Positions 47,287 to 56,968 of a stretch of DNA of 64,000 nt are shown one piece after another; position 1 is the stretch's first letter, and each line of letters opens with the position of its first letter. Source of the stretch: Mangrovibacterium lignilyticum (GTDB taxonomy: Bacteria > Bacteroidota > Bacteroidia > Bacteroidales > Prolixibacteraceae); NCBI RefSeq assembly GCF_010882175.1, contig NZ_WKLH01000001.1, positions 1,009,464-1,073,463 on the forward strand, written 5' to 3'. The notes beneath the pieces are model-generated. The model searched no databases. It was not told the DNA's origin and saw only the letters and a program-made list of their open reading frames with translations. Made by a program: the position numbers and the translations under genes.

Positions 47287-47480
47287 CTGCAGGAAGCCGG
47301 TTAAATTTTAACCGGCACCAAAACATGCTGCAGGACACTTCTTAAAATTTAACAGGGCTCCTGCAAACCTGCGCGGAGGTTCTTAAGCTTTAACAGCCTC
47401 CAAAACATGTTGCAGGGCACATCTTAAATTTTAACAGGCTTCCTGCAAGCTTGCGGCTGCGCTGTTAAAATTTAACAGCC
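47287..47480. repeat. Array of 41-bp repeats with an 82-bp super-period
   Basis: The 12-mer TTAAAWTTTAAC (TTAAGCTTTAAC in copy 3) starts at 47301, 47342, 47383, 47424 and 47465, exactly 41 bp apart. A second motif, YTGCRGG-like, starts at 47287, 47328, 47369, 47410 and 47451, again exactly 41 bp apart. Spacers alternate in two types: CCAAAACATGYTGCAGG at 47318 and 47400, and TCCTGCAA at 47359 and 47441, each 82 bp apart. The cores are near-palindromes. 41 is not a multiple of 3, so it is not coding. The array lies between the converging DUF6048 and groEL genes. Confidence 0.9.
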
Positions 47481-47542
47481 CCGTTGTTGCCCGCCACTGG
47501 CCTGATTCAGCATTCAACCTGAACGCGCAGGCGATAAACAAC

Positions 47543-47574
47543 ACAAGAGGCTCCCCTTTCGGAAAGCCTCTTGT
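47543..47574 (-). terminator. Hairpin after groEL
   Basis: A 10-bp perfect stem (47543-47552 with 47565-47574) with a partly paired loop, 25 bp after the groEL stop. The T-run is poor on the minus strand. Confidence 0.7.
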
Positions 47575-47598
47575 CTATTTGGTCTTATTCGGAGCGGA

Positions 47599-49251
<1,653 letters not shown>

Positions 49252-49262
49252 TTACTAAATAA

Positions 49263-49541
49263 TTAGGCGATGTATAATACATCTGTTTGTGACATCAACA
49301 GGTAGGCGGTTCCGTCGATATTCAATTCAGTACCTGAGTACTTGCCATAGAAAACAGTGTCGCCAACAGATACTTCCATTGCTTCGTCTTTTTTAGCAGC
49401 TCCAACTAAAACCACTGTACCAGCTTGTGGTTTTTCTTTTGCTGAATCAGGAATGATAATTCCGCTTGCTGTTTTTGTTTCTGCTTCCTGCGGTTGAACA
49501 AGAATTTTACCTGCAAGGATTTTACCTTTTAATTCTGCCAT
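49263..49541 (-). CDS. groES: Co-chaperonin GroES
   Basis: 92 residues. The heptameric lid of GroEL. LKGKILAGKILVQPQEAETKTASGIIIPDSAKEKP contains the mobile loop, and the core continues GDTVFYGKYSGTEL. First gene of the groES-groEL operon, with a candidate promoter upstream at 49596-49603. Confidence 0.97.
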   Translation of the reverse strand: MAELKGKILAGKILVQPQEAETKTASGIIIPDSAKEKPQAGTVVLVGAAKKDEAMEVSVGDTVFYGKYSGTELNIDGTAYLLMSQTDVLYIA

Positions 49542-49595
49542 TTCTTCAAATTATTTTAGTTAAACATTATTTTTTATTTGACACACCTATCTATC

Positions 49596-49603
49596 CAAAG
49601 TTA
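49596..49603 (-). promoter_or_regulatory. -7 box TAACTTTG upstream of groES
   Basis: On the minus strand TAACTTTG matches TAnnTTTG exactly, 55 bp before the groES ATG. A TTG occurs about 23 bp further upstream, slightly far for a -33 element. Confidence 0.4.
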
Positions 49604-49798
49604 TGCCAAAGTCGGCCACCCTTCGTCAAGGCGAAAACTTGGCAGTTTTTTGATCTTCATTTAAGCTTGACAGGTGAAAACCAAGACAGAACAAGCAAAA
49701 TAGGATTGCCAAATCCTGCCATTTCTTCTGACAGGCTGACAGGGAATCGAAAGGAACTTGTATTCAGCGTTTGAAACCAGTCATGCGGAGAAACAAAA

Positions 49799-49826
49799 AA
49801 GGCTTGCTCCTATTGGAACAAGCCTT
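49799..49826 (-). terminator. Intrinsic terminator after secG
   Basis: A 12-bp stem with one mismatch (49799-49810 with 49815-49826) and a 4-nt loop, followed on the minus strand by a run of T. 25 bp after the secG stop. Confidence 0.8.
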
Positions 49827-49851
49827 CAATATTTTGTCTGGTAATTTTTTC

Positions 49852-50202
49852 TTAGTTGGCTGAGTCTGCTGGTTGAGCAGCATCATCAGGAACAGCAGTC
49901 GGGAAATTTGGAACAGCACTTGGATCAACCGCTTGCTCCACCTGGTTTTTGATAGCCGACTCGTTTACACGATCGCTACCGTGAGGAATAAATGCACTAC
50001 CGGCAACCGATAAAATCAACAAGGCTGCTGCTAACACCCAGGTCGCTTTCTCTAAAAAGTCGTTGGTTTTGCGAACCCCCATAATTTGGTTTGTCGACTG
50101 AAAATTACTTGCTAAACCGCCGCCTTTTGAATTTTGTACCAATACAATCAGGATCAAAAGCACACAGGCGATAAAAATTAAAACAGTGATCAGCGTATAC
50201 AT
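49852..50202 (-). CDS. secG: Preprotein translocase subunit SecG
   Basis: 116 residues. Two transmembrane helices (about 3-22 and 56-76) with the family loop VLVQNSKGGGLASNF between them. SecG assists SecYE/SecA in protein export. The C-terminal ~35 residues are acidic and Ala/Pro-rich, as in other Bacteroidota SecG. Last gene of the operon sigma54 activator-lptE-TPR-secG, 11 bp after the TPR gene. Confidence 0.92.
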   Translation of the reverse strand: MYTLITVLIFIACVLLILIVLVQNSKGGGLASNFQSTNQIMGVRKTNDFLEKATWVLAAALLILSVAGSAFIPHGSDRVNESAIKNQVEQAVDPSAVPNFPTAVPDDAAQPADSAN

Positions 50203-50213
50203 TAGCCTTTATT

Positions 50214-50792
50214 TTAGTTCGTTAATTTTTTTACTTCTTCAATTCGACCGGCAAAGTAAATATTTTTTTCCGGATATTTCAAACTTAATTTTTCGTAAGC
50301 TAAAATAGCCTGTTTATACATTCCCTGCTGGGTGTAGATCTTCGCAAGTGTCTCGGTTACAAATTCAGGAGACTCCACTCTTTCCTTGGCTTTGGCATCT
50401 TGCTCATCCTTTGTTTCTCTTGCTAAAGACGCCTTTTTACGCAACGATTTCACCAAGTCCGACAAGGTCTCTTCCGGCGCCTGTTCTTGCTCTATTTGAT
50501 AAGACCCGGTGGATAAATATTCGTTGGCCAATTGGTCCATTTCCCCTTCTGCAGATATACTTTCGGTCATCAGAAAATGGTACAGTTTCCGTCGGTCGGC
50601 AATGTAAAAAGCACCTCTTCCCAAATAGCTATCAAACTCCGGAGAGCCTAACACTTTCAAGTTTTTCAACAGCAACATCCATCCCAACTGAAAGGCAGGT
50701 TTTCGTTCAACCAACTCTTTCAGCATCGGCAGTGTTCCTTCGTTCAACTGTTCCGGAGACTTCAGTAGCTTATGAAAATCGGCAGCCAGCAT
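50214..50792 (-). CDS. Tetratricopeptide-like hypothetical protein
   Basis: 192 residues, no signal peptide. The C-terminal half reads as a TPR-like helical pair (TETLAKIYTQQGMYKQAILAYEKLSLKYPEK), the N-terminal half is unassigned. It lies between lptE and secG, sharing one base with lptE, which is the usual position of this gene in Bacteroidota. Function not known; an adapter role in envelope assembly is inference. Confidence 0.75.
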   Translation of the reverse strand: MLAADFHKLLKSPEQLNEGTLPMLKELVERKPAFQLGWMLLLKNLKVLGSPEFDSYLGRGAFYIADRRKLYHFLMTESISAEGEMDQLANEYLSTGSYQIEQEQAPEETLSDLVKSLRKKASLARETKDEQDAKAKERVESPEFVTETLAKIYTQQGMYKQAILAYEKLSLKYPEKNIYFAGRIEEVKKLTN

Positions 50793-51319
50793 TACCAGTT
50801 TGCAATTGATGCGTTAAAAATATCATCGGTTAACTGTTCCAAGACCTCTTCCATCAAACTCTCCTCCACGTCGCTCAGTAACTGAGTACTGTCATAATCG
50901 ACATAGGACGAAAAGGATTTTTCCCAGTCGTCATCGTGGTTTTTGTTGTTGGTATATTTAATCTTAACAGTTACAGTCAATCGGTTCTGAGCCGCAGTAT
51001 CCCCTTCCTTAATGTTCATCGGACGGATATCGTAGCCGGTAATTGTTCCTTCAAACTCCAGGTCGCCACTGTCTTCCAGCAAACTCAGCGATGTTTGCCT
51101 GGTCAGTTTATCCTGCAAAGCTTCGGTCAACTGCTGACTCAGGTTCGGGTTTATTAAACGGGCACGGTTTGGAATGTAATAAACCGTAAACGTTTTTACC
51201 GATGGTGCAATGGAAGCACCGGTAAACGAATAAGAAATTTTACATCCCTGAAAAACCGGAACTGCAAGCACTAGCACAAAGGCAAGGGTAAAAAGAAACT
51301 TTAACTTATTCAATTTCAT
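50792..51319 (-). CDS. lptE: LptE-like LPS assembly lipoprotein
   Basis: 175 residues from the ATG at 51319, where a lipoprotein signal begins (MKLNKLKFLF, Cys26 in FQGCKIS). The frame is open to 51376 but those residues lie in the sigma54 gene and lack signal features. LptE plugs the LptD barrel and delivers LPS to the outer surface. The SYSFTGASI, then LTEALQDKLTRQ and SVDYD-type beta-alpha layout fit Bacteroidota LptE. It overlaps the preceding activator gene by 14 bp. Confidence 0.85.
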   Translation of the reverse strand: MKLNKLKFLFTLAFVLVLAVPVFQGCKISYSFTGASIAPSVKTFTVYYIPNRARLINPNLSQQLTEALQDKLTRQTSLSLLEDSGDLEFEGTITGYDIRPMNIKEGDTAAQNRLTVTVKIKYTNNKNHDDDWEKSFSSYVDYDSTQLLSDVEESLMEEVLEQLTDDIFNASIANW

Positions 51320-52550
51320 ACTCTTTAATTTTCCGGTACAAGGTCCGTTCGGAGATCCCCAATTCCTGGGCGGCATATTTTCGTTTTCCTTTATGTTTAT
51401 CTAAAGCCTTACGGATTAATTCAATCTCTTTATCTTCCAGCGAAAGCGATTCTTCGACAAATTCTTCCGTATCCTGAATATCATCCCGTTCAACACGATG
51501 ATCGTAAGATACCGTTTTGCTTACTTTGGGCTCGGGAACATAAGATGCCGACGGCTCCTTATCATACAAGTCACGGATGATCTGCGCGTGTTCCGCGCGC
51601 ACTTCCGACGAAGGCGCCTGATCATGCATCATATCAAATACCAGTTTCTTCAGGTCGTGCATATCCTTCTTCATATCGAACAGCACCTGGTACAAAATTT
51701 CCCGTTCCGAGTTGAAGGTCTTTTCGTCAACTCCGCGCCCCTGGTAAAGAGCAGGTAATTGCGGAGCTCCGCCCAATGGCAAATAACCACGCATTGAATC
51801 TCCGGTAATGTTCCGTTCCTGTTCGATGATGGAAATCTGTTCGGTTATATTCTTCAATTGCCGCACATTACCCGGCCAGTGGTAGGTTTCAAGCACATGA
51901 CGGGCATCATCATCCAACCGGACCGGAGGCATCCGGTAACGCTCAGCAAAATCCATCGCAAACTTACGAAACAGCAAGAAGATATCTTCCCGGCGATCGC
52001 GCAGAGGAATCACCCGAATCGGAACAGTATTTAAACGGTAATATAAATCTTCCCGAAATTTACCACCTTCAATTGCTGTAGGAATATCAACATTTGTCGC
52101 AGCAACCACACGAACATTGGTCTTCAAAACCTTGGAAGAACCAACTTTCATGAACTCCCCGGCTTCAAGCACACGCAACAAACGCACCTGAGTTGACAAA
52201 GGTAACTCACCAATCTCATCCAGAAATATCGTTCCGGCGTCTGCTTCTTCAAAATATCCTTTCCGATCGGCCAAAGCACCGGTAAAGGCACCTTTCTCGT
52301 GACCAAACAATTCCGAATCGATTGTTCCTTCCGGGATCGCACCACAGTTCACTGCAACATACTTGCCGTGTTTGCGGGCCGAGAATTGATGTATAATTTG
52401 AGGGAACGACTCTTTACCCGTTCCACTTTCCCCGGTAATCAATACCGAAAGGTCTGTAGGAGCGACCTGAATAGCCACTTCAATAGCGCGGTTCAAGTCC
52501 GGAGAATTCCCAATAATTCCGAATCGTTGCTTTATTTCCTGAATGTCCAT
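51306..52550 (-). CDS. Sigma-54-dependent transcriptional activator without receiver domain
   Basis: 414 residues. The AAA+ domain starts almost at the N-terminus: Walker A GESGTGKE (40-47), the sigma54-contacting GAFTGA loop (87-92), Walker B FLDEIGE (109-115). A Fis-type helix-turn-helix ends the protein (KRKYAAQELGISERTLYRKIKEYEIE region). There is no receiver or GAF domain, so activity must be set by level or a partner protein. This arrangement before lptE-secG is typical for Bacteroidota. First gene of the operon. Confidence 0.92.
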   Translation of the reverse strand: MDIQEIKQRFGIIGNSPDLNRAIEVAIQVAPTDLSVLITGESGTGKESFPQIIHQFSARKHGKYVAVNCGAIPEGTIDSELFGHEKGAFTGALADRKGYFEEADAGTIFLDEIGELPLSTQVRLLRVLEAGEFMKVGSSKVLKTNVRVVAATNVDIPTAIEGGKFREDLYYRLNTVPIRVIPLRDRREDIFLLFRKFAMDFAERYRMPPVRLDDDARHVLETYHWPGNVRQLKNITEQISIIEQERNITGDSMRGYLPLGGAPQLPALYQGRGVDEKTFNSEREILYQVLFDMKKDMHDLKKLVFDMMHDQAPSSEVRAEHAQIIRDLYDKEPSASYVPEPKVSKTVSYDHRVERDDIQDTEEFVEESLSLEDKEIELIRKALDKHKGKRKYAAQELGISERTLYRKIKEYEIE

Positions 52551-52713
52551 TTTTCAGTTTCCGATTTAATTCAGCAAAGTTATAATTTTAAGCATAATCA
52601 GGAAGAAACTACTCAACCAGTTCAAGTTAAATTTTGTTACTATACCAATATTTATTAATAAATTGGCTCCCTGAAACCGGTTTAGAAATGCGCTTAACTC
52701 AAAACTATTTTTA

Positions 52714-55362
52714 ATGATACGAGATTTACCTGCTATTGCCTTGCTGTGCCTTTTTGTATTCATCACAAAGTCAAACGTGTATGCTAAACAAAAGGAAATC
52801 AACTGGGCAGAATTAAGCACTTGTGCTTCGAATACAACCACTCCTTTTAAGGCAAAGGGAGATTATTTTTCTATTTGGGACGGAAAAGATTACACCAAAC
52901 TTTTCCTGAAAGGAATCAACCTGGGGATATCTGTTCCGGGAACATTGCCGGGTGAACTGGCTGCAAGTTCTGAACAATATGCTCGATGGTTTGAGCAAAT
53001 AAAGGAGATCGGGTACAATAACATCCGGACCTACACTTTGCACTATCCTCGTTTTTATGAGGAGTTGAGAAATTACAATTTAGCTCATCCGCAAAGCCCC
53101 ATTCTGCTGTTTCAGGGAATCTGGCTCGAAGAACCGGAAAGCGATCTCGATCTGTATAACAAAACCAGCTCTTTCGAAACTGAAATCGAAGAAGTAGTCA
53201 ACTGTGTACATGGGAATGCAACCCTCGGCGCGCGCTTTGGGAAAGCATACGGCACTTTCACCGACGACGTCTCACCTTGGGTTATTGGCTACATCATCGG
53301 CCGGGAGGTTTTTCCGGGCGAAATCACCGTTACCAACGACAGCCACAGCGACAATTCCTTCGCTGGTGATTTTCTATCCATTAGTAACAGCACCGCTGCT
53401 GAAGCCTGGATTTGTGCCCGAATGAATAAAACCATTGCTTACGAATACCAACAATATGCCACGCAGCGTCCGATTTGCTTTTCCAGCTGGCCAACCCTTG
53501 ACCCGCTAACCCACCCAACCGAATCTGATCGCTACGAAGGATTGGAAGACCGGGAATCGGTTGATTTATCAAAAGTAGACGGAAGCAATGCTCCGGCCGG
53601 CTTTTTTGTTTCGTACCATGCTTATCCTTACTACCCCGATTTCATGAGCGACCAACCGGAATACACAACTTACTCCGACAGCTACGGGCCAAACAGCTAC
53701 CTCGGATATCTTTATGACCTTAAATCGCATTACGAGAATATTCCGCTTGTTGTCGCCGAATTTGGTGTACCCACCAGCTGGGGAATTGCACATCTAGCAC
53801 AAAGCAACATGCATCATGGCGGAATCACCGAAAAGCAGCAGGGAATCTACACCATTCGAATGTTGGAAAATATTGAAGAAGCCGGTTTAGCCGGTGGCAT
53901 GCAATTTTCGTGGATCGACGAATGGTTCAAGCAGGCCTGGATTACAAACCCCTTGTCAGATGAAACACGCCGGTATGTTTGGCACAATGTAACGAATCCG
54001 GAACAAAATTTCGGGGTGGTCAGTTTCGAAGCTCCACAAAGTAAAAAGGAAGTAATTGGCAGTTATCCGTCGAGCGCAACGATTCGTAAAGTGACGGCAT
54101 CTGCCGATCCGAGCTATTTCAGAGTCGACATTCGGTCGAACACCAGCAACGACATTACCGATGGTGAATATTGGGTAGCATTAGACACGTATGCTCCCGA
54201 GCTCGGTGAGTCGATCTTGCCAAACGGAGAAAGTATTACTGATAACGGACAGACGCTGCGTGCAGAGTTTGCACTTCAAGTCGATCTGAAAGATAGCGTT
54301 GCGAACCTATACGTAACAGAAGCATACGACACCTATGGCATTAAACTGTTGGATCGTCTGGATACGATTGTTTCGCAAGTCACCGATGGTTCAGGATGGA
54401 ACCTGGTTCGCTGGAAAGTAAATTACTCCAAGAATGACATTCAATATATCGGCCGAATAAAAATTAGCCCAAGTAGCAACCCCTACGGTTCACTTGATCC
54501 GGTCTACTGGAATTCGGACAGCATATCCATTAACCTGCCATGGACTCTCCTGAATTTCAGAGATCCATCGCACAAAAAAGTAACCCATTACACCTCTGAA
54601 TATATTGGTGGCGAAATTAATGTACTCGCCAGAGATACAACTTCGACCGGGATTGCCGTCACTGTTGTACACAACAATGAAACATTCCAAACCGACCGCT
54701 ATACCTGGAATGACTGGGAACCGCTGGATTTGATCAACAATCCTCCGTTGGAAAGATTGAAGGAATCAGCCTTGTATATCGAAGACAAGCTGGGGCAGTT
54801 CAACAGTTCCCCTGTTGCCAATTGCGATGCGTATGAAGTGAACGTTGGAGAATATATTGAGATTGATGCGGCAAACGGATTATTGGCGAATGACATGGAC
54901 TTCGACAGTAAAAACATGGAAGTCGTTATTCCGGATGGCTACACAACCATGCAGGGTAATCTGTATGTTCACCCCGATGGATCGTTCGCTTACGAACCTT
55001 ACGAAACAGCCAGCGGAACCGATCAATTTATGTACTATGCAACTGACGGAGAGGCCTACAGTCGTCTGGTAACCGTTACCATCACCCTAAATACGAGTGG
55101 CACCTCAGCCAGCAGCCCAATTGCAGAAACAGCTGTGATTGTTTACCCAAACCCGACTCCAGGACAGTTCCAGATCAACTTCACAGACGGAAATGAAATC
55201 TCGAACATCAAGGTATCAAGCTCGACCGGATTGATCGTCAAACAGATCGAAGAGTTGAACAACGATGCTACAATCGACCTAAGTGGTCAGCTTCCCGGAG
55301 TATATAATGTCAGTTTCAACGTCAACGGTAAACGTTTCACCCAAAAACTGGTGAAGTATTAA
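52714..55362 (+). CDS. Secreted glycosidase-like TIM-barrel protein with cadherin-like and T9SS sorting domains
   Basis: 882 residues. A signal peptide lies at about 1-24. The N-terminal ~450 residues resemble a GH2/GH5-like TIM barrel: LKGINLGIS, YNNIRTYTLH, IIGREVFPGE with Glu198 as candidate acid/base, and VVAEFGVP with Glu349 as candidate nucleophile. A beta-rich region follows to about 690, then a cadherin-like/VCBS-like domain (about 695-790, NGLLANDMDFD) and the T9SS sorting domain from YPNPTPGQF to the last Lys-Tyr. It should act on a glycan at the cell surface or medium. The converging polysaccharide synthase operon makes an exopolysaccharide the natural substrate (inference). Glycoside hydrolase family not assigned. 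Confidence 0.78.
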   Translation: MIRDLPAIALLCLFVFITKSNVYAKQKEINWAELSTCASNTTTPFKAKGDYFSIWDGKDYTKLFLKGINLGISVPGTLPGELAASSEQYARWFEQIKEIGYNNIRTYTLHYPRFYEELRNYNLAHPQSPILLFQGIWLEEPESDLDLYNKTSSFETEIEEVVNCVHGNATLGARFGKAYGTFTDDVSPWVIGYIIGREVFPGEITVTNDSHSDNSFAGDFLSISNSTAAEAWICARMNKTIAYEYQQYATQRPICFSSWPTLDPLTHPTESDRYEGLEDRESVDLSKVDGSNAPAGFFVSYHAYPYYPDFMSDQPEYTTYSDSYGPNSYLGYLYDLKSHYENIPLVVAEFGVPTSWGIAHLAQSNMHHGGITEKQQGIYTIRMLENIEEAGLAGGMQFSWIDEWFKQAWITNPLSDETRRYVWHNVTNPEQNFGVVSFEAPQSKKEVIGSYPSSATIRKVTASADPSYFRVDIRSNTSNDITDGEYWVALDTYAPELGESILPNGESITDNGQTLRAEFALQVDLKDSVANLYVTEAYDTYGIKLLDRLDTIVSQVTDGSGWNLVRWKVNYSKNDIQYIGRIKISPSSNPYGSLDPVYWNSDSISINLPWTLLNFRDPSHKKVTHYTSEYIGGEINVLARDTTSTGIAVTVVHNNETFQTDRYTWNDWEPLDLINNPPLERLKESALYIEDKLGQFNSSPVANCDAYEVNVGEYIEIDAANGLLANDMDFDSKNMEVVIPDGYTTMQGNLYVHPDGSFAYEPYETASGTDQFMYYATDGEAYSRLVTVTITLNTSGTSASSPIAETAVIVYPNPTPGQFQINFTDGNEISNIKVSSSTGLIVKQIEELNNDATIDLSGQLPGVYNVSFNVNGKRFTQKLVKY

Positions 55363-55383
55363 CACCAGAAGAACACAAACTTC

Positions 55384-55432
55384 CGAGATAAAAAAAGTCT
55401 GCAAACTAAGCTTGCAGACTTTTTTTATCTCG
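55384..55432. terminator. Perfect 21-bp inverted repeat between convergent genes
   Basis: A 21-bp perfect stem (55384-55404 with 55412-55432) around a 7-nt loop, with A7 and T7 within the arms. It ends both the glycosidase transcript (+) and the glycosyltransferase operon (-), acting as a bidirectional terminator. Confidence 0.9.
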
Positions 55433-55492
55433 TTTCGATATCTTTTGTGTAATTCAATCGGTCAACAATCTGTTTCTCAGTCGGCCTTTAAA

Positions 55493-56968
55493 TTATGGCA
55501 CTTTGACATTTGGAATAACTTTCTCTTCTTGCTTTTTCTTTTTGTTGGTATTCGCCAGTCCTACCCGAGCCATATTTCCCCACGAACGTTTCCGCAATAC
55601 GAAGTAGTCGAAGTTTCCTTTGATCGCAGCATATAAAATTAAAGGGTGAAAGAAAAACGGTTCGACCAATGCTGCAGCCAATTGTCTGAAAACCATCTTC
55701 CAGCTCTTGTATCTAAAGAAGGCAATATGGTCGTACAAAATGGCATAGCTGGTGAACGAAATGGAAAAGAAGTAAACAAAGAACAGTGTCACAAAGAAAT
55801 ACGGCCAGTTTGCAAAGCCCAAAAGCGCAATGGTGACAAAATAAACGATCCCGAATAACTCGACAATTGGAGCCATCCATTCAAACATCACCCAAAACGG
55901 ATGAGAGACCAAGCCCATCATCCCGTATTTAGGATTCAGGAAAACATTCCAATGTGAAAAAAGCGTTTCGATTGTTCCGCGCGTCCAACGATTTCGCTGA
56001 CGAATCAGAACATTCAGATTACCGGGAGCTTCAGTCCAGCACAACGGATCCGGCAAATATTCAACCCGATATGGCTTATTGTTATCCGTCATATAACGGC
56101 GCATGCGCACAACCAACTCCATATCTTCACCAACAGTATATCGGTGGTAACCGCCGCAAGCAATCACAATCTCCTTGTCAAACAAGCCCAGCGCACCCGA
56201 AATGATCAGCAGACCATTCAACTTACTCCAGGCTAAACGCCCCAACAAGAAAGCCCGGTTGTATTCGAGCACCTGAAACAAAGGCAAAATTTTATCCGGA
56301 AGCTTAATATTGACCAGGTGACCATCAACAATCTCGCATGAGTTGGCGATTCGGATCACTCCTCCGGTTGCAATAACCTGCTTGTCACTTTCTTCGAGGA
56401 AGGGCTTTACCATTTTCTGAAGCGCGTGCGGATCGATGATCGAATCTGCATCAATCGCGATAAAATATTTTCCTTTGGCAATATTCAATCCGGCATTCAA
56501 CGCGTCGGCTTTCCCTCCATTCACTTTGTCAACAATGGTCAGGTTATTCAGCGCTCGCTTCCGCGATTTGTAAACTCCCCTGATCTCGGAACAAAAGATC
56601 CGCTCATCAACCACATAATGGACCTTCTCCAAGTCGAAAGCTTCAATTGCCGTCTGCAGGGTATCATCGCCACTTCCGTCATTGATCACAACAACTTCGA
56701 AGTTGGTATAATGCAAGGCCAACAAGGCCTTGATGTTCTCAACAATATTCAACGATTCGTTGAAGGCCGGGGCTAAAATCGAAATCGATGGCGCAAAAGG
56801 AGAAGACAACACCTCGTTGTGATCGGCTATTTTCCCGTTTAAGTAAAAACGCCTCAACACAAACGCCGATATAATGGCCAACACGAAGTAAACTAAAAAG
56901 ATAGCTACTGTATAGTAAAAAATAAAGGACTCAACCCAGAACGAAATTATTTTAGCTATGATATCCAT
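55493..56968 (-). CDS. Processive glycosyltransferase family 2 (poly-beta-GlcNAc synthase-like)
   Basis: 491 residues with one transmembrane helix near the N-terminus (about 15-40) and four or so after residue 340. GT2 signature residues: NDGSGDDT (96-103), IDADSIIDP with the second Asp pair, CWTEAP and the QRNRW processive-synthase motif. This is the layout of PgaC, cellulose and hyaluronan synthases, which make and extrude polymers. The sugar cannot be told. It shares one base with the HEAT gene and is the last gene of a four-gene operon. No PgaB deacetylase is encoded nearby. Confidence 0.9.
   Translation of the reverse strand: MDIIAKIISFWVESFIFYYTVAIFLVYFVLAIISAFVLRRFYLNGKIADHNEVLSSPFAPSISILAPAFNESLNIVENIKALLALHYTNFEVVVINDGSGDDTLQTAIEAFDLEKVHYVVDERIFCSEIRGVYKSRKRALNNLTIVDKVNGGKADALNAGLNIAKGKYFIAIDADSIIDPHALQKMVKPFLEESDKQVIATGGVIRIANSCEIVDGHLVNIKLPDKILPLFQVLEYNRAFLLGRLAWSKLNGLLIISGALGLFDKEIVIACGGYHRYTVGEDMELVVRMRRYMTDNNKPYRVEYLPDPLCWTEAPGNLNVLIRQRNRWTRGTIETLFSHWNVFLNPKYGMMGLVSHPFWVMFEWMAPIVELFGIVYFVTIALLGFANWPYFFVTLFFVYFFSISFTSYAILYDHIAFFRYKSWKMVFRQLAAALVEPFFFHPLILYAAIKGNFDYFVLRKRSWGNMARVGLANTNKKKKQEEKVIPNVKVP

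Larger units (their letters stand above)
49542..49851. other. 310-bp intergenic region between groES and secG
   Basis: Holds the groES promoter region and the terminator of secG. Three copies of TGACAGG are scattered at about 49668-49740. No tRNA, riboswitch or convincing small ORF was found. Confidence 0.5.

Noticed and set aside
49596-49626. Possible sigma-54 (-24/-12) element upstream of groES
   Set aside because: TGG and GC dinucleotides occur but with 9 rather than 10 bases between GG and GC, and a normal TAnnTTTG box explains the promoter.
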